Positions 62,678 through 64,000 of a DNA stretch of 64,000 nucleotides are shown here, piece after piece (position 1 is the stretch's first letter; every line of letters begins with the position of its first letter). A model generated the notes under the pieces. That model was not told the DNA's origin and did not search any database. It saw only the letters and a program-made list of their open reading frames with translations. The position numbers and the translations under genes are program-made. Origin of the DNA: Paraburkholderia fungorum (GTDB lineage: Bacteria; Pseudomonadota; Gammaproteobacteria; Burkholderiales; Burkholderiaceae). The stretch covers positions 2,046,001-2,110,000 of the forward strand of contig NZ_FNKP01000002.1 in NCBI RefSeq assembly GCF_900099835.1. The letters are read 5' to 3'.

Positions 62678-63708
62678 GCGACCACCGGGCTGTACCAGTG
62701 GTCGATTGCGCTTTGCAGCAGTTGCTCGCGGCGATGGCCCAGCGGCAACCAGCGCTGCGACGAAAACGCCGCGCGCGCCAGAAAGTCGAGCAGATTCGCG
62801 TGACGCCGCAACACGCGCTCGGTGCGGTGCGCCTTGACCGGATTGAACATGCCCTGCCGCGAGAACAATTGGCGCGGATTCTTCTTGATCCACAGCCACG
62901 AGCCGAGTTCGAGCGTCATCGGCAGGAAGATGTTGTCGGCGGGCGCGCGGTCGTACGCGAAATCCCATAGGTCGCCATGCAGCAGGTATTGATGGCTCTG
63001 CGGCTCGAACGCGTAGCCGTGATGCGGATGCGCACGCTCGAACATGGTTTTCAGCACGTACATTTCCGGCAGATGCGGCATCAGCTTGCGGGTACGCGCG
63101 TACGGAAACCAGATGCTGTCGCGCCAGCCGTAGCCCGAGTGGCAATCGAGCGCGATGCTCAACGGGCGCGTGTTCAATTGCGTTTCGACCACCTGCAGCA
63201 ACGCAGCAGCCTCCGCTTCCATCGGACCGCCTTCGCGGCCGCGATACCACGGCAGCCACGCGCCCACACGCTGGCCGCCCGCAAGCAGCGGCACGCGTTC
63301 GTCGGCGTTCTGCGGCGCGTTGCGCATCAGATCGACGCCGTTCGGATTGGCGCGCGTGGACGCCCACATGCCGCCCGGATTGACGATCGGCACGAAGATC
63401 AGCCGGATCGATTGCAGTTGCCGCACCAGCAGTTCGTCCCATTCGAGGCGGGCGAGCAGCGCGCGCATGTAATCGAGCACGAGTTGCGAGCCAATCCGCT
63501 CCAGTCCGTGGATGCCGCCGAAAAAGCCGATAGCCGGCGCGAGCGGATCGGTCGAGCCGATGCTCGCGGTGTAGACGGCGAAGTTCCGGCCGCGCACCGA
63601 CGTCTCGCAGGCGGTGTGGATTTCAAAGCTGGCGCTGCCCTGGTCGAGGATCGCTTTGAGATCTTCGTACTCTGCAAAACTGTCGGGGAGAAAGCTCAAA
63701 GGCTTCAT
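62674..63708 (-). CDS. M14-type zinc carboxypeptidase
   Basis: 344 residues from ATG 63708. Zinc ligands: HxxE in 'GGIHGLERIG' and the later His in 'ALDCHSGYG'; the catalytic Glu is in 'MTLELGSW'. 'FVPIVNPGGMWASTRANPNGVDLMRN' (shortened) holds the Asn-Arg substrate site. It should cleave C-terminal residues or amide bonds of small peptides in the cytoplasm (no signal peptide). Its stop overlaps the start of the alpha/beta hydrolase gene. Confidence 0.88.
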   Translation of the reverse strand: MKPLSFLPDSFAEYEDLKAILDQGSASFEIHTACETSVRGRNFAVYTASIGSTDPLAPAIGFFGGIHGLERIGSQLVLDYMRALLARLEWDELLVRQLQSIRLIFVPIVNPGGMWASTRANPNGVDLMRNAPQNADERVPLLAGGQRVGAWLPWYRGREGGPMEAEAAALLQVVETQLNTRPLSIALDCHSGYGWRDSIWFPYARTRKLMPHLPEMYVLKTMFERAHPHHGYAFEPQSHQYLLHGDLWDFAYDRAPADNIFLPMTLELGSWLWIKKNPRQLFSRQGMFNPVKAHRTERVLRRHANLLDFLARAAFSSQRWLPLGHRREQLLQSAIDHWYSPVVA

Positions 63709-64000
63709 GACAAAATCGCAAGGAATGGCACGATTATTAGGGGCTGCATGCTGGATCACGCAATATAGCCTGGCTGCGGGCGATCATGCCTGATGGCTTG
63801 CGGCCGCGTAAATCGCGTCACGAGGACGTCATTTTTTGTTCGAAAACCTGACTTCTTTCTGCCTCGCTGACGACTCTAAAAAGACACAAAAGATGCCGCC
63901 AGCCGCAGGGCCGAAGTTCGCGGCGAGGACTTCAAAAATCCCGTCAGACCTAGTGTCCTGAGATTTTCTACACACCACAAATTGCCGTTTTTCGCCACAT
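63709..64000. other. Right-edge region without a recognised gene
   Basis: 292 bp upstream of the peptidase gene. No gene or clear promoter found; a neighbour may begin beyond the window. Confidence 0.4.

Noticed and set aside
61895..63442. Long upstream extension of the alpha/beta hydrolase frame
   Set aside because: The extension lies over the M14 peptidase in another frame; ATG 62677 with an ATGA overlap explains the true start.
1..64000. tRNA, rRNA, insertion sequences, integrase or prophage genes
   Set aside because: Looked for on both strands; no recognisable example and no transposase-like protein found.

Overview
The window is a 64 kb stretch of a high-GC chromosome. Gene content and protein resemblance point to a beta-proteobacterium of the Burkholderiaceae, most likely Paraburkholderia or a close relative. 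The main clues are a ceoR/llpE/ceoA/ceoB/opcM-type efflux locus, an frc-type sugar ABC operon, a type II dehydroquinase/DHQ-DSD cluster, a 180-kDa-class NAD-glutamate dehydrogenase and many LysR/AraC/MFS genes. This assignment is inference from gene content; no rRNA, tRNA, IS element, prophage or CRISPR array was recognised. Almost all of the window is ordinary coding sequence.

Layout. 1-3.9 kb: frcBCA-like sugar ABC transporter (binding protein truncated by the window edge) with a ROK-type repressor. 4.0-7.1 kb: a large bifunctional penicillin-binding protein. 7.3-9.3 kb: a LysR regulator divergent from an L-2-keto-3-deoxyarabonate dehydratase. 9.9-11.2 kb: an ECF sigma/anti-sigma pair behind about 0.5 kb of hairpin-rich non-coding DNA. 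11.4-18.7 kb: an FAD amine oxidase, a TetR regulator and a quinate/shikimate catabolic module (MFS carrier, shikimate dehydrogenase, dehydroquinase, and a divergent dehydroshikimate dehydratase fused to an HPPD-like half), which should deliver protocatechuate. 18.9-20.2 kb: small proteins and a GIY-YIG protein.

20.2-26.3 kb is a complete-looking trans-4-hydroxy-L-proline catabolic locus: AraC-type regulator, three-subunit D-hydroxyproline dehydrogenase (alpha, beta, gamma), hydroxyproline epimerase and, divergently, the pyrroline-4-hydroxy-2-carboxylate deaminase. The beta-gamma junction carries two degenerate extra copies of the 5' end of the gamma gene. A 14-bp perfect inverted repeat stands in front of the two divergent transcripts. 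Both this pathway and the keto-deoxyarabonate dehydratase end at alpha-ketoglutarate semialdehyde, whose dehydrogenase is not in the window.

26.4-37.1 kb: an atypical response regulator, two MFS transporters, small accessory proteins (DoxX, VOC, RbsD/FucU mutarotase, NTF2-like), a RelE/HigB-type toxin with an HTH antitoxin, an MmyB-type regulator and a YeeE/YedE sulfur transporter. 37.1-38.7 kb: flagellar master regulator flhDC with a 0.5 kb control region. 38.7-44.1 kb: Nramp metal transporter, SfnB-like oxidoreductase and metNIQ. 44.4-52.7 kb: the RND efflux locus with its divergent LysR regulator; its lipase-like protein has Asp where the nucleophilic Ser should be. 52.9-63.7 kb: a DUF4148 protein, a probable 24-residue mini-protein, a purine nucleoside permease, an aldo/keto reductase, a CDF metal exporter, NAD-glutamate dehydrogenase, an alpha/beta hydrolase and an M14-type carboxypeptidase. 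The last about 290 bases hold no gene I can see.
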